A stretch of 64,000 nucleotides of DNA from the NCBI RefSeq assembly GCF_900188125.1, contig NZ_FZOW01000014.1:104301-168300 (forward strand), given 5' to 3'. Source of the DNA: Rhodococcoides kyotonense. Lineage in GTDB: Bacteria; Actinomycetota; Actinomycetes; Mycobacteriales; Mycobacteriaceae. Of the stretch, positions 38,012 to 47,276 are shown one piece after another. How positions within the stretch are numbered: position 1 is the first letter of the stretch; each line of letters starts with the position of its first letter. The position numbers and the translations under genes are program-made. The notes beneath the pieces are model-generated. The model was not told the origin of the DNA, searched no databases, and was given only the letters and a program-made list of their open reading frames with translations.

Positions 38012-39727
38012 GTGCCACGAGAGTCGGATGCGTCGCGGAGGGATCCGCGTTCCCGCGCGCGTCGGAACGAATCTCGAGGTCGCGGCGAACCTCGCACCCG
38101 TCGGGAGCCTCGCACCGCCGAAGCACACAGCGCCGCCGGATCACACAGCACCGGATCACACGCCGCCGGATCACACGGCGCCGAGCCGCGCACCGAGCGT
38201 GTTCGCCGGACCCGCAGGGGTGCCGACTCGCCTCGCAGAGAACGCCCCGCACGGTCGGGAACAGGCAGACTCAGGCCGCCGCAGGTACTGATCGCGATCG
38301 TGTCCGTCGTGGTCCTCGTCATCACCGGATTCGCGTGGCGCAGCGTCGACAGCCTGCGATCGAACATCGCGACAGCCGGCGCTCTCGGCCTCGGCGGCGG
38401 CACCGACGGCGCCGTCGACATCCTGATGGTCGGAACCGACAGTCGCACCGACGCACACGGTAATGCCTTGTCGCAGAGCGAGTTGGACTCGCTTCGGGCA
38501 GGCGAGGAAGTCGCGTCGAACACCGACACGATCGTGCTAATCCGAGTCCCCAACGACGGCTCGTCCGCCACCGCGATCTCCATCCCCCGCGATTCCTACG
38601 TCGACGTCCCCGGGATCGGAAAGTCGAAGATCAACGCCGCATACGGTGCGACGAAGGAGAACAAGCGACTCGAACTCGTCGAGCAGGGATCGACCGACGC
38701 CGAAGCGGAAACGCAGTCGACCGAGGCCGGCCGCGAAGCTCTGATCGAATCGGTCGCCGACCTGACGGGCATCACCGTCGATCACTACGCGGAGGTCGGA
38801 CTGCTCGGATTCGTGCTTCTCACCGATGCGGTGGGAGGCGTCGACGTCTGCTTGAACGCCCCCGTCGACGAGCCGATGTCGGGTGCCAATTTCCCTGCGG
38901 GGGAACAGACCTTGTCCGGCGCCGACGCGCTGAGTTTCGTACGTCAGCGACACGATCTGCCGCGTGGTGACCTCGACCGCATCGTGCGACAGCAGGTGTT
39001 CATGGCGTCGCTCGTGCGCAGTGTGCTGAGCGCGAAGACCCTGAGCAACCCGAGCAAGTTGAATCAGCTCAGCGCGGCGGTCCAGCGGTCGGTGGTCCTC
39101 GATTCCGATTGGGACATACTGCAATTCGCGACGCGTTTGCAGGACCTCGCGGGCGGTCAGGTCAAGTTCGAGACCATTCCGGCCATCGACATCAACGGCG
39201 TGACCGACTACGGCGAGTCCATCGTCGAGGTCGACCCCGCCGCCGTGAAGAAGTACGTCGAAGGACTGCTGGATGGGAGCTCGGACGAGCAGGACTCGGC
39301 GCCGGAGACCGACGCACCGCAGGTCGATCCGTCGTCGGTCACCGTCGACGTCGCCAACGACAGCGGAATCGACGGTCTCGCAAACGGAGTGGCGAGTTCG
39401 CTCGGTTCGCTGGGTTACGGCAGCGGCACCGTCGGGAACTACGAGGGAACGTCGGTGTCCAGCAGCACGATTCAGGCCGCCGACCCCGACAGCGATGCGG
39501 CACAGGCCGTGTCGGCCGCGCTCGGTGGTATCGAGATCACGTCCGACGACACGCTGGCCGACGACACGGTCCGAGTCGTTCTCGCGGCCGACTACTCCGG
39601 TCCTGGCGCGGACGGATCCACCGCGTCGTCCACCCCGACGACGACGGACCAGCTCGCCGCGTCCGCGGGTGAGTCTCCCGCTCCCCCGATCGACGCGGGC
39701 TCGACCGGACCCGCCTGCGTCAACTGA
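38012..39727 (+). CDS. LytR-CpsA-Psr (LCP) family cell-wall ligase (Rv3267/Lcp1-like)
   Basis: This 571-residue protein has a long basic cytoplasmic N-terminus (~85 residues with GSH repeats), one TM helix (VLIAIVSVVVLVITGFAW), an LCP catalytic domain (DILMVGTDSR, ISIPRDSYVDVPG, SFVRQRHDLPRGDLDRIVRQ) and a C-terminal LytR_C domain (SSVTVDVANDSGIDGLANGV). Lcp1 attaches arabinogalactan to peptidoglycan, which fits the neighbouring linker genes wbbL and rmlD. GAGAGG seven bases before GTG 38012 supports the start. Confidence 0.93.
   Translation: MPRESDASRRDPRSRARRNESRGRGEPRTRREPRTAEAHSAAGSHSTGSHAAGSHGAEPRTERVRRTRRGADSPRRERPARSGTGRLRPPQVLIAIVSVVVLVITGFAWRSVDSLRSNIATAGALGLGGGTDGAVDILMVGTDSRTDAHGNALSQSELDSLRAGEEVASNTDTIVLIRVPNDGSSATAISIPRDSYVDVPGIGKSKINAAYGATKENKRLELVEQGSTDAEAETQSTEAGREALIESVADLTGITVDHYAEVGLLGFVLLTDAVGGVDVCLNAPVDEPMSGANFPAGEQTLSGADALSFVRQRHDLPRGDLDRIVRQQVFMASLVRSVLSAKTLSNPSKLNQLSAAVQRSVVLDSDWDILQFATRLQDLAGGQVKFETIPAIDINGVTDYGESIVEVDPAAVKKYVEGLLDGSSDEQDSAPETDAPQVDPSSVTVDVANDSGIDGLANGVASSLGSLGYGSGTVGNYEGTSVSSSTIQAADPDSDAAQAVSAALGGIEITSDDTLADDTVRVVLAADYSGPGADGSTASSTPTTTDQLAASAGESPAPPIDAGSTGPACVN
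38136..38176. repeat. 15-bp periodic repeat in the LCP cytoplasmic tail
   Basis: ccggatcacac occurs at 38136, 38151 and 38166, a strict 15-bp period. It encodes tandem pentapeptides of the form (A/S)(A/T)GSH. The histidine-rich tail lies on the cytoplasmic side of the membrane helix. Confidence 0.85.
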
Positions 39728-39746
39728 TCTGTTCCGGGCGTTCCGA

Positions 39747-39752
39747 TAGGGT
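39747..39752 (+). promoter_or_regulatory. -10 element placing the TIGR03089 gene as leaderless
   Basis: TAGGGT lies seven bases before GTG 39760 with no ribosome-binding site between, the spacing expected for a leaderless transcript. It is 20 bp past the LCP stop. Confidence 0.45.
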
Positions 39753-39759
39753 GGCGTTC

Positions 39760-40470
39760 GTGCCTTCGACCCTGACGCAGGAACTGCTCGATCCGATTCT
39801 CCAGACCGATCCTGCCGGTCCGCGGGTGACGTACTACGACGACGCGACCGGCGAGCGCATCGAGGTCTCGGCGGTCACGCTGGCGAACTGGGCTGCCAAG
39901 ACGGCCAACCTTCTTCGCGACGAGGTGGGGGTGGAGCCGGGCGCGAAGGTCGCCGTCCTGTTGCCTGCACACTGGCAGACCGCTGCGGTGCTCCTGGGCG
40001 CATGGTGGGCGGGTGCCGATGTGGTGCTCACCGCCGATCCCGACTCCGAGGTCGCTTTGGTGCACGGCACTCGACTCGACGACGCGGGCGACATCCCCGA
40101 GGTTCTCGCATTGTCACTCGACGCGTTCGGCAGGCCGGTCGCCGACCTTCCCGTCGGCGTGACCGATTACGCAACGTCGGTGCGTGTGCACGGCGACCAG
40201 TTTCGGCCGTCGGGCCAAGGCGCCGCACTCGACGGGCGATCGGTCGAGGACGTCCTGGTCGCGGCTCGCGCTCGCGCAGAGGCACATTCGCTCGGACTCG
40301 GCGATCGTGTGTTGTCCTCGCTTCCGTGGGGAACGCCCGACGAGTTGATCGACGGTCTGCTGTCGGTGCTCGTCGCAGGCGCATCGCTGGTGCAGGTGAA
40401 CAACCCGGACAAGTCCAAGACCGAACGGCTCACTGCCACAGAGAAAGTCACCAAGACACTCGATCAGTAG
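39760..40470 (+). CDS. TIGR03089 family protein (AMP-ligase N-domain-like)
   Basis: This 236-residue protein resembles only the first part of acyl-CoA synthetases (RVTYYDDATGERIEVSAVTL, NWAAKTANLL, KVAVLLPAHWQTAAVLLGAW). It lacks the AMP-binding P-loop and the C-terminal hinge domain, so it is unlikely to be a full ligase. I recognise it as the actinobacterial TIGR03089 family (Rv3268). GTG 39760 fits a leaderless mRNA; GTG 39751 is an alternative. It ends 6 bp from the end of the gene converging on it. Confidence 0.85.
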   Translation: MPSTLTQELLDPILQTDPAGPRVTYYDDATGERIEVSAVTLANWAAKTANLLRDEVGVEPGAKVAVLLPAHWQTAAVLLGAWWAGADVVLTADPDSEVALVHGTRLDDAGDIPEVLALSLDAFGRPVADLPVGVTDYATSVRVHGDQFRPSGQGAALDGRSVEDVLVAARARAEAHSLGLGDRVLSSLPWGTPDELIDGLLSVLVAGASLVQVNNPDKSKTERLTATEKVTKTLDQ

Positions 40471-40844
40471 CGTCGCGGTCTTCCCTTGTAGCCGCCGTCC
40501 TCGAGTCCGGCTTCGATCTCGTACTTGTTCGTCGGCCCGGGATGCCGAACCTCCTCGAACAGGTAACGAACGGCGAACAGAAGTCCGTACCGAGCCCACT
40601 GGTCCGCGTGCACACTCTCGTGACGCAGAACCGCGTGAGAGGTGTTGGCACGCGTCAGGTAGACGCCGCCGATCGTCGTGCCGCCGCGCCCGAAACCGCC
40701 GCGGATGCCCGACGCGACGAACAGGCGATGGCCGTCGTCGAACGTGATCTTCGCTCGCCACAGGCGCGCGTAGCCCAACGCGACGTAGGTGGCGAAGAGG
40801 GCGCCGATGCTGCCCCTCGCCGCCCGACGCGCTCGATCGCCCAT
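40464..40844 (-). CDS. Small putative metalloprotein with HExxH (sometimes labelled Fe-S oxidoreductase)
   Basis: This 126-residue protein has one possible N-terminal hydrophobic segment (SIGALFATYVALGYARLW). The motif H-E-S-V-H (VLRHESVHADQWARYG) is followed about 30 residues later by NKYEIEAGLEDGGYK. HExxH with a downstream glutamate is the zinc-ligand pattern of gluzincin-type peptidases, though the protein is very small. Similar proteins are annotated without support as Fe-S oxidoreductases; no cysteines are present here. Its 3' end overlaps the converging TIGR03089 gene by 7 bp. Confidence 0.72.
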   Translation of the reverse strand: MGDRARRAARGSIGALFATYVALGYARLWRAKITFDDGHRLFVASGIRGGFGRGGTTIGGVYLTRANTSHAVLRHESVHADQWARYGLLFAVRYLFEEVRHPGPTNKYEIEAGLEDGGYKGRPRRY

Positions 40845-40858
40845 CCCGACGGTGATTC

Positions 40859-41368
40859 TCAGCCCAGCAACTTCGCCCGCAGCGCTGCGTCCTTCTCGAG
40901 CACCATCTCCTCGAGACCGGCTTGGAACTGCTCGATCCGTCCGCGCAGTTCGGGGTCGCTCGCGCCGAGAATGCGGGCAGCCAGCAGGCCTGCGTTCCTC
41001 GCGCCACCGATCGAGACGGTCGCGACCGGGATTCCGGCGGGCATCTGCACGATCGACAGCAGCGAATCCATGCCGTCCAAGTACTTCAGCGGGACGGGCA
41101 CACCGATGACAGGCAACGGCGTCGCCGAGGCGACCATGCCGGGGAGGTGAGCCGCCCCGCCCGCTCCGGCGATGATGACCTGCAACCCACGGCCGGCCGC
41201 ACCGGTGGCGTACTCGTGCATGCGCTGCGGCGTTCGATGGGCCGAGACGACGCCCACCTCGAAACGAATCCCGAACTCGGCCAACGCTTCTGCGGCAGCC
41301 TCCATCGTCGGCCAGTCGGAGTCGCTGCCCATGATGAGGCCGACCTGCGGGCCGGTCGCGTCAGACAT
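40859..41368 (-). CDS. purE: N5-carboxyaminoimidazole ribonucleotide mutase
   Basis: PurE class I (169 residues) moves the carboxyl group to make CAIR in purine synthesis. [26 protein letters not shown] and [16 protein letters not shown] are the active-site motifs. Its ATG overlaps the purK stop (TGATG), so purK-purE are co-translated. The gene 3' of it starts 14 bp on. Confidence 0.97.
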   Translation of the reverse strand: MSDATGPQVGLIMGSDSDWPTMEAAAEALAEFGIRFEVGVVSAHRTPQRMHEYATGAAGRGLQVIIAGAGGAAHLPGMVASATPLPVIGVPVPLKYLDGMDSLLSIVQMPAGIPVATVSIGGARNAGLLAARILGASDPELRGRIEQFQAGLEEMVLEKDAALRAKLLG

Positions 41369-42633
41369 CAGTGGTTGTCCCATCCATCGGTCCATACGGC
41401 GTGCGACATCCAGTGCGCCGCACGCTCGGCCTTCTCCCGCACAGCTGCGACGTAATCGGGGTCGCTCAGGCTGCCTTTCGCCGCACCGAGCACGTTGACG
41501 TGGCCGATCTTGCGGTCCTTGCGCTCACCCTTGCCGTAGAGGTGAACCTTGGCGTCGGGCATCCGAGCGAACAGGTGGTGCAGCCGTTCGTCCATCGACA
41601 TCTCGGGAGCCTCCGGTGCTCCGAGGATGTTGGCCATGACGGTGACCGGCGCCAACGGCGTCGTGTCTCCGAGCGGATAGTCGAGCACGGCGCGCAGGTG
41701 TTGCTCGAACTGCGACGTCCGACACCCGTCCATGCTCCAGTGGCCGGAGTTGTGCGGTCGCATCGCGAGCTCGTTGACGAGGATCGTGCCGTCCTTCGTC
41801 TCGAACAACTCGACGGCCATCGCGCCGACCACACCCAGTTCGGCCGCGAGACCGAGGGCGAGGCGTTCCGCCGCGACTGCGACGTCCTCGTCCAGTGCGG
41901 GCGCGGGAGCGACGACGACCGCGCACTGTCCGTCGCGTTGTACCGTCTCGACGACGGGCCATGCGGCACCCTGACCGAACGGCGACCGCCCGACCATCGC
42001 CGACAGCTCGCGCGCGAGATCGACCTTCTCCTCGACCATCAACGGGACCCCGAGATCGAGTTGGCGCTGAACGATCTGCTCGGCCTCGTCCGCATCCTCG
42101 GGCATCCAGACGCCCCGGCCGTCGTATCCACCCCGAATGGACTTGACGACGACGGGCCAGCCGTGTTCGTCACCGAACTTCGTCACGTCACCGGCCCACG
42201 TGATCTCGGCGAACGCGGGCATCGGCGCGCCGAGTTCGCCCAACTTGCGTCGCATCTTCAGCTTGTCCTGCGCGTAGATCAGCGCGGTGGGCGGCGGCTG
42301 AACGTTGACACCTTCGGCGACCAGAGCGTCGAGATGTTCCGTCGGCACGTGCTCGTGGTCGAACGTCAGCGCGTTCGATCCTGTGGCAGCGGTACGCAGT
42401 GCGTTCAGGTCGTCGTGGTGGCCCAGGACGACGTCGGCACTGACCTGGGCGGCGGGCTCGTCGGCACCGGCCGACAGCACTCGAAGCGTCTGACCGAGCG
42501 CGATGGCGGCCTGGTGCGTCATGCGCGCGAGCTGGCCTCCGCCGATCATCGTGACGACGGGCATTCCCGACGTCGACGGACGAGGTGGAGTGGGGCGCGG
42601 AGATTGACCTGTCACGGCTTCATATCGTGTCAT
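41368..42633 (-). CDS. purK: 5-(carboxyamino)imidazole ribonucleotide synthase
   Basis: PurK (421 residues) is an ATP-grasp enzyme that carboxylates AIR with bicarbonate. [20 protein letters not shown] opens the pre-ATP-grasp domain; [13 protein letters not shown] is the ATP-binding loop, and [20 protein letters not shown] holds metal and substrate residues. An internal ATG at about 42564 ([11 protein letters not shown]) would trim a Pro-rich leader of 23 residues. purK-purE is divergent from the gtrA gene. Confidence 0.96.
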   Translation of the reverse strand: MTRYEAVTGQSPRPTPPRPSTSGMPVVTMIGGGQLARMTHQAAIALGQTLRVLSAGADEPAAQVSADVVLGHHDDLNALRTAATGSNALTFDHEHVPTEHLDALVAEGVNVQPPPTALIYAQDKLKMRRKLGELGAPMPAFAEITWAGDVTKFGDEHGWPVVVKSIRGGYDGRGVWMPEDADEAEQIVQRQLDLGVPLMVEEKVDLARELSAMVGRSPFGQGAAWPVVETVQRDGQCAVVVAPAPALDEDVAVAAERLALGLAAELGVVGAMAVELFETKDGTILVNELAMRPHNSGHWSMDGCRTSQFEQHLRAVLDYPLGDTTPLAPVTVMANILGAPEAPEMSMDERLHHLFARMPDAKVHLYGKGERKDRKIGHVNVLGAAKGSLSDPDYVAAVREKAERAAHWMSHAVWTDGWDNH

Positions 42634-42705
42634 GAAGGCTCGATTGGGCAGGCACCAGTCCCCCGCTCACTCTGAGAGAACTCTGATGATCTGCGCGCCG
42701 GTTCG

Positions 42706-42732
42706 TTGAAACAGCATCTCGTTTCGTAGACT
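42706..42732 (+). promoter_or_regulatory. Candidate promoter of the GtrA gene, leaderless arrangement
   Basis: TTGAAA (42706-42711), 15 bases, then TAGACT (42727-42732). The GTG at 42741 follows eight bases later with no ribosome-binding site, so a leaderless mRNA is likely. Confidence 0.55.
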
Positions 42733-42740
42733 CCTTCGTT

Positions 42741-43304
42741 GTGCCTCTGATCGACAACGTGATCCATCGCCTGCCCGGACCGGTTCGGGACCTGGCGATT
42801 CGTCACAGCGAACTCATCAAGTTCGCGATAGTCGGCGGCACGACCATGGTGTTCGACCTGGCGATCTTCTACTCCCTCAGCCTGACGATCCTCGAACCGA
42901 AGCCTGTCGTCGCCAAGGTCATCTCCGGCGTGATGGCGACCATCCTGAGTTACATCCTCAATCGCGAGTGGTCGTTCAAGAACCGCGGCGGCCGAGAACG
43001 CCACCACGAGGCACTTCTGTTCTTCGCCATCAGCGGCATCGGCGTGCTTCTCTCCGCCGCACCGCTGTTCATCGCCAACAACCTGTTCGACATCCGAGAA
43101 GGCCACACGAGCCTGACCATGTTGGTCATTCTCGACTTCGTGCTGAACTACATCATCGGCAATCTGATGCAGATGGCATTCCGGTTCTGGGCACTACGCA
43201 AGTTCGCCTTTCCCGACGAGAACGCGCGTGGCGCGGCCGCCGGATCGACGGACTACGACCCGACGCCCGAGGAAGCTGCCGAAGAGCAGCTCGGGCACAG
43301 CTAG
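42741..43304 (+). CDS. GtrA family membrane protein
   Basis: This 187-residue protein has four hydrophobic segments (KFAIVGGTTMVFDLAIFYSL, VISGVMATILSYILNREWSF, HEALLFFAISGIGVLLSAAP, LVILDFVLNYIIGNLMQMAF) typical of GtrA/DPMS_TM proteins. These are thought to help move polyprenyl-linked sugars across the membrane or to support arabinan synthesis (Rv3277 position). The C-terminal tail is acidic. It converges on the histidine kinase gene with a 4-bp overlap of the stops. Confidence 0.9.
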   Translation: MPLIDNVIHRLPGPVRDLAIRHSELIKFAIVGGTTMVFDLAIFYSLSLTILEPKPVVAKVISGVMATILSYILNREWSFKNRGGRERHHEALLFFAISGIGVLLSAAPLFIANNLFDIREGHTSLTMLVILDFVLNYIIGNLMQMAFRFWALRKFAFPDENARGAAAGSTDYDPTPEEAAEEQLGHS

Positions 43305-44623
43305 CGCGGTTCACGTACCCGCGAGATCGACCCCGCGGGTTCCCGGAACGCGGGAATGAAGACGGAGAACAACGCGGGCTTGCGCCGCTGCAGTTCGAGG
43401 CGGCCACCGTCGGCTTCGACGAGTGCACGCGCCAACGCAAGTCCGACGCCGGTCGACCCGGCACCGGAGAACCCTCGATCGAAGATGTGCGGCGCAAGTT
43501 CGTTGCTGACACCGCTGCCCTCGTCCGACACCTCGACACAGACCAGCGGCTCACGCCGACGTTCGGCGGTCTCGAGCGCGGGGACGAGCCTCACCGCGAC
43601 CGTGCACAGACCGCCGCCGTGAGTCAGGGCGTTGTCGACCAGAACCGACACGGCCTCACGCAGCCGCGCTCCGGTGACCGATGCCGTCAGCGACTCGTCA
43701 CCCTTCAGCTCGAGTGCACGACCTGCGTCGCGGAAGTTGGGTTGCCACTCGGAGACGACACCGCTCAGTTCCTCGATGACGGGCACTTCCTGAGCGCCGG
43801 GAGCACCGTCGCTGCGTGACGAGCGAACCAGCTCGTCGATCGCCAGCGTGAGTCGATCCACCTGCGCCATCGCTTCTTCGGCCTCGCCGACGACATCCGG
43901 ATCCGGATGCGTCGACAACTCGTCCAGGCGCAGGCGGACAGCCGTCAGCCGGCTGCGAAGCTGATGCGAGACATCGGCGACGAGGGCGTGCTCGCGTTGA
44001 AGCCGTCCCGCGATCTCGACAGTCGCCGAATCCAGCACGTCCGACACACGATCGAGCTCGGCGATGCCGTGGCGTCTCGAGTCGGGGCGGAAGTCACCTT
44101 CGGCAAGCCGCGCTGCGCGTCCGGCGACGTCGCGCAGCGGATCCGACAGCTTCTTCGCGGTCAGTACCGCGATTGCCGTGCCCGTCAGAATCGACGCCAG
44201 CACCAGCAGCCCGACCGCGCCGACCGCTTGCTTCTGGAGCGTGCGCATGTCGTCGGACGGGACCTCGAGACGCAGCGAACCGGACGTTCCCATGGACAGG
44301 GACTCGACGAGCGGCTGCGGCACGAATGCCTCGCCGATGTCGACGCGGGACGCGGCATCCTCCGGCGTCGGGAAGACGACGATCAGCCGCCCGTCCTGCG
44401 GGATCGCCAGTCGGAGCGAACCGATGTCGAGTTCGCCCTGGACCATGCCTGCGTCGCCTTCCTGGGACAGGATCTCCGACGCCATGCGATCGAGGCGGCG
44501 TTGCAGGTCGTCGCGCGTGAAATCCTCGACCCACAGCCACGCGGTGTACATCAGAGGCAGTCCGAGCAGCAGCGCCGTGAGGATGACGACGGCCAGGATC
44601 GACTGAAGAATGCGGCGACGCAT
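43301..44623 (-). CDS. Two-component sensor histidine kinase
   Basis: This 440-residue kinase has TM1 (QSILAVVILTALLLGLPLMY), an extracytoplasmic sensor of about 100 residues, TM2 (AVGAVGLLVLASILTGTAIA), HAMP, and HisKA with H220 in the variant box S-H-Q-L-R-S-R-L instead of SHELRTPL. The HATPase domain follows (N box DNALTHG, DEGSGV). It lies 10 bp downstream of its response regulator. The signal and regulon are unknown. The ATG at 44623 fits the first membrane helix; the frame upstream lies inside the regulator gene. Confidence 0.9.
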   Translation of the reverse strand: MRRRILQSILAVVILTALLLGLPLMYTAWLWVEDFTRDDLQRRLDRMASEILSQEGDAGMVQGELDIGSLRLAIPQDGRLIVVFPTPEDAASRVDIGEAFVPQPLVESLSMGTSGSLRLEVPSDDMRTLQKQAVGAVGLLVLASILTGTAIAVLTAKKLSDPLRDVAGRAARLAEGDFRPDSRRHGIAELDRVSDVLDSATVEIAGRLQREHALVADVSHQLRSRLTAVRLRLDELSTHPDPDVVGEAEEAMAQVDRLTLAIDELVRSSRSDGAPGAQEVPVIEELSGVVSEWQPNFRDAGRALELKGDESLTASVTGARLREAVSVLVDNALTHGGGLCTVAVRLVPALETAERRREPLVCVEVSDEGSGVSNELAPHIFDRGFSGAGSTGVGLALARALVEADGGRLELQRRKPALFSVFIPAFREPAGSISRVREPR

Positions 44624-44633
44624 GTGTTTTCGC

Positions 44634-45317
44634 CTAGTCGTTGTTGATGCGGAACCCGACGCCGCGGACCGTCGCGATCCTGCGTTCGGCGACCGGCCCC
44701 TCGTCGCCGATCTTTCGACGCAGCCACGACATGTGCATGTCGAGCGTCTTGGATCCACGGAGCTCCGCGTCGCCCCACACCTCACGCAGGATCGTCTCGC
44801 GTGAGACGACCTGCCCGGCGTGATCGAGCAGGACCTTCAACAGTTCGTACTCCTTGTTGGCGAGGGAGATCTCGGTGCCGTTGACGAGTACGCGTCGCGC
44901 CGCGGGTTCGAGCCTGATCGCACCGACCTCGACGGGGGTGTCCTCCCCCGGCCCGCGCCGTCGCAGCAGCGCTCGGACGCGTGCCATCAGCTCCGCGAGT
45001 CGGAACGGCTTGCCGACGTAGTCGTCGGCGCCCGCGTCGAGGCCGACGACGAAGTCGACTTCGTCGGTCCGAGCGGTGAGCATGAGCACCGCGAGTTCGG
45101 AGCTGTTGGCGCGGACCTGGCGGCATACCTCCAGACCGTCCATACCCGGGAGCCCGAGGTCGAGAATCAGCAGGTCGTAGCTGCCTTCGAGTGCTCGTTC
45201 CAACGCGGCGGGTCCGGTTTGCTCGACCGTCACCGTGTAACCCTCACGGGTCAGAGCCCGCGCAAGGGGTGCAGCAATTGCTTCGTCGTCTTCTGCCAGG
45301 AGCACATCGGTCACCAC
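44634..45317 (-). CDS. OmpR-family response regulator
   Basis: This 227-residue regulator has a receiver domain with D53 (LLILDLGLPGMDG) and switch lysine in VGKPFRLAEL. A winged helix follows (LANKEYELLKVLLDHAGQVV, SKTLDMHMSWLRRKIGDEG). It pairs with the kinase directly downstream. Two GTGs in a row (45317 and 45314) are possible starts. No target promoter could be identified. Confidence 0.92.
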   Translation of the reverse strand: MVTDVLLAEDDEAIAAPLARALTREGYTVTVEQTGPAALERALEGSYDLLILDLGLPGMDGLEVCRQVRANSSELAVLMLTARTDEVDFVVGLDAGADDYVGKPFRLAELMARVRALLRRRGPGEDTPVEVGAIRLEPAARRVLVNGTEISLANKEYELLKVLLDHAGQVVSRETILREVWGDAELRGSKTLDMHMSWLRRKIGDEGPVAERRIATVRGVGFRINND

Positions 45318-45375
45318 GTAAGACTACGGTCCGAATCTGTGAGAACGGTGTATTCCGGCGAACGTCGCCGCCGCG

Positions 45376-45963
45376 CTAACGACGTCGCCCGGCACGCCAT
45401 CCGCGCTTCGCCGAACCGTCGGAGTCGGCCTCGGAAATCTCTCCGCCGTACGGGGCGTCGCGGCGAATCTCCAACGCGTCGAACACCTGTTGATACAGCA
45501 GGGAATGCACTCGCTGCACGCGTGGGATGTCGTCGAACTCGAGCGGGTCGTCGGACGCCGACGCGATGATCAGCGTGCCCGTACCCAGCATTCGGTCGAC
45601 GAGACCGTGCCGGAACTGGACGTTGCTGATCCGGCCCATCGGAATGTCGATCCCCGAATGCGTGATGACGCCCTGCCGCACGAGGACACGGCGGTCGGTG
45701 ACGATGAAATGCGTGCACTGCCAACTGATGAGCGGTGCGACGCATCGCCACCCGACGACGACGGCCCAGATCACACCCGTGACGATCAGCGCGACCGTCG
45801 AACCGGTTCCCTCGAGGCGGGCCCCGACGACGCCGACAGTGAATCCGGCGACAGCCGTGATCACGATGAACGTCAGGGCGGGTAGCACCAACATCTTCCA
45901 GTGCGGGTGATGATGCAGCAGCAGTTCTTCCTCGTCGGCCAGCGCGTCGTCCGGGTAGCCCAT
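45376..45963 (-). CDS. PH domain (bPH2) membrane protein, Rv3278c-like
   Basis: This 195-residue protein starts MGYPDDALADEEELLLHHHP. It has two TM helices (MLVLPALTFIVITAVAGFTV and VALIVTGVIWAVVVGWRCVA) and a C-terminal bacterial PH domain (FIVTDRRVLVRQGVITHSGI through NVQFRHGLVDRMLGTGTLII). It has a poly-His N-terminus. The function of this family is unknown. It lies 4 bp downstream of the AI-2E transporter gene. Confidence 0.9.
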   Translation of the reverse strand: MGYPDDALADEEELLLHHHPHWKMLVLPALTFIVITAVAGFTVGVVGARLEGTGSTVALIVTGVIWAVVVGWRCVAPLISWQCTHFIVTDRRVLVRQGVITHSGIDIPMGRISNVQFRHGLVDRMLGTGTLIIASASDDPLEFDDIPRVQRVHSLLYQQVFDALEIRRDAPYGGEISEADSDGSAKRGWRAGRRR

Positions 45964-45967
45964 CGCG

Positions 45968-47149
45968 TCACTCCTCGGGTGAATCCTTGTCCGTGTGAGG
46001 CGATCCTTCCACGACTTCGGCGTCGTCGGAGTCCTGCACCGGCGGTGGGCTTCCCGTCTCCTCTACCTCGGCCGGCGGACCGCTCGACACCAGCACGTCG
46101 ACCCATCTCGTCGCCGGATCGATGTCCACCAGCAGAGCCTTCGCCATCAGCGTCAACGGGATCGCGAGGATGGCGCCGAGCGGGCCGAGCACCCACGACC
46201 AGAAAACAAGTGACAGGAACGTCAACGTCACCGAGAGTCCGACGGCATCACCGACGAACTTCGGTTGAATGATCGACTGGATCACGACGTTGACGACGCT
46301 GTAGACGACGATGACCGCGATCATCAGCGTCGGCCCGCCCTGAAGCAGTGCGATGAGGGCGGGCGGGATCACACCGATCACGAAGCCGATGTTCGGTATG
46401 TAGTTGGTGATGAACGACAACAGTCCCCAGAGGATGGGCAGCGGAATCCCCATCGCCCACAGTGCGCCCGCGTCGATGACGGCGACGATCAATCCGAAGA
46501 CGGTCGACACCACCAGATAGGTGCGGGTCCCCGACGAGAACGACCGAAACGCGCCCGCGATGTCCGGCCGCGTACGCAGCAGCGTCGCCGTCCGTGACGA
46601 GTAGGTGCTTCCGTCCACCGCCATGAACAACAGCAGGACGAGGACGAACAGCAGGTTCGAGAAGATCCCGAGCGCTCCGGTCAGAATGCCGTCCAGCAAC
46701 CCGAAGATGGTCGACGCATCGAGTTCCGACAGCAGTTGATGGATCTGATCCTGCCCGATCCCATTGTCCGACAACAGCTTCTGAACATCGGCGACGAGTC
46801 CGTCGAAGTCGTCGGCATACGTCGGAAGCAACGTTGCCAGCCGTGCCGTCGACAACACGAGCGACAGTACGAGGACCCCCAGGATGGCGTACACCACGAG
46901 AATCGCGGAGACGGTGGCGAGCCAGGTGGGAAATCCCTTGCGACGCAACCAATCGGGGAAGGGATGGACGGCGACGGTCAGCATGAGCGCGAGGAACGTC
47001 GGCCCGACGACGCCCGAGAACGCTCGAGTGCCCGCGACGGCGACCACGAGCGCGGCGATGCCGAGGAGCACGATCACCCCGCGCGGCATCGACCACGCTG
47101 CGGGCTCTACCGCGGTGTCACGCTGTGTCTCGAACTCGGGTTGTGTCAT
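45968..47149 (-). CDS. AI-2E (PerM/TqsA) family membrane protein
   Basis: This 393-residue polytopic protein has about eight hydrophobic segments. The family signatures WGLLSFITNYIPNIGFVIGV and VNVVIQSIIQPKFVGDAVGL with FWSWVLGPLGAILAIPLTL near the end are clear. Members export autoinducer-2 or ions; the substrate here is unknown. ATG 47149 starts MTQPEFETQ; the open frame upstream has no support. The C-terminal ~40 residues are acidic. It is divergent from the DUF7144 gene. Confidence 0.9.
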   Translation of the reverse strand: MTQPEFETQRDTAVEPAAWSMPRGVIVLLGIAALVVAVAGTRAFSGVVGPTFLALMLTVAVHPFPDWLRRKGFPTWLATVSAILVVYAILGVLVLSLVLSTARLATLLPTYADDFDGLVADVQKLLSDNGIGQDQIHQLLSELDASTIFGLLDGILTGALGIFSNLLFVLVLLLFMAVDGSTYSSRTATLLRTRPDIAGAFRSFSSGTRTYLVVSTVFGLIVAVIDAGALWAMGIPLPILWGLLSFITNYIPNIGFVIGVIPPALIALLQGGPTLMIAVIVVYSVVNVVIQSIIQPKFVGDAVGLSVTLTFLSLVFWSWVLGPLGAILAIPLTLMAKALLVDIDPATRWVDVLVSSGPPAEVEETGSPPPVQDSDDAEVVEGSPHTDKDSPEE

Positions 47150-47276
47150 GAGTCCCCCTGCGGTCCGACAGACAGTGTCGTCGCAGGTCCCGACGGCACA
47201 CATCATCCGGTACGGATGATGTGTCCGCTCGCCCCGCGCTCGACAATGGAGGGCAACTTCGAAAGGGGCGAAGCAC

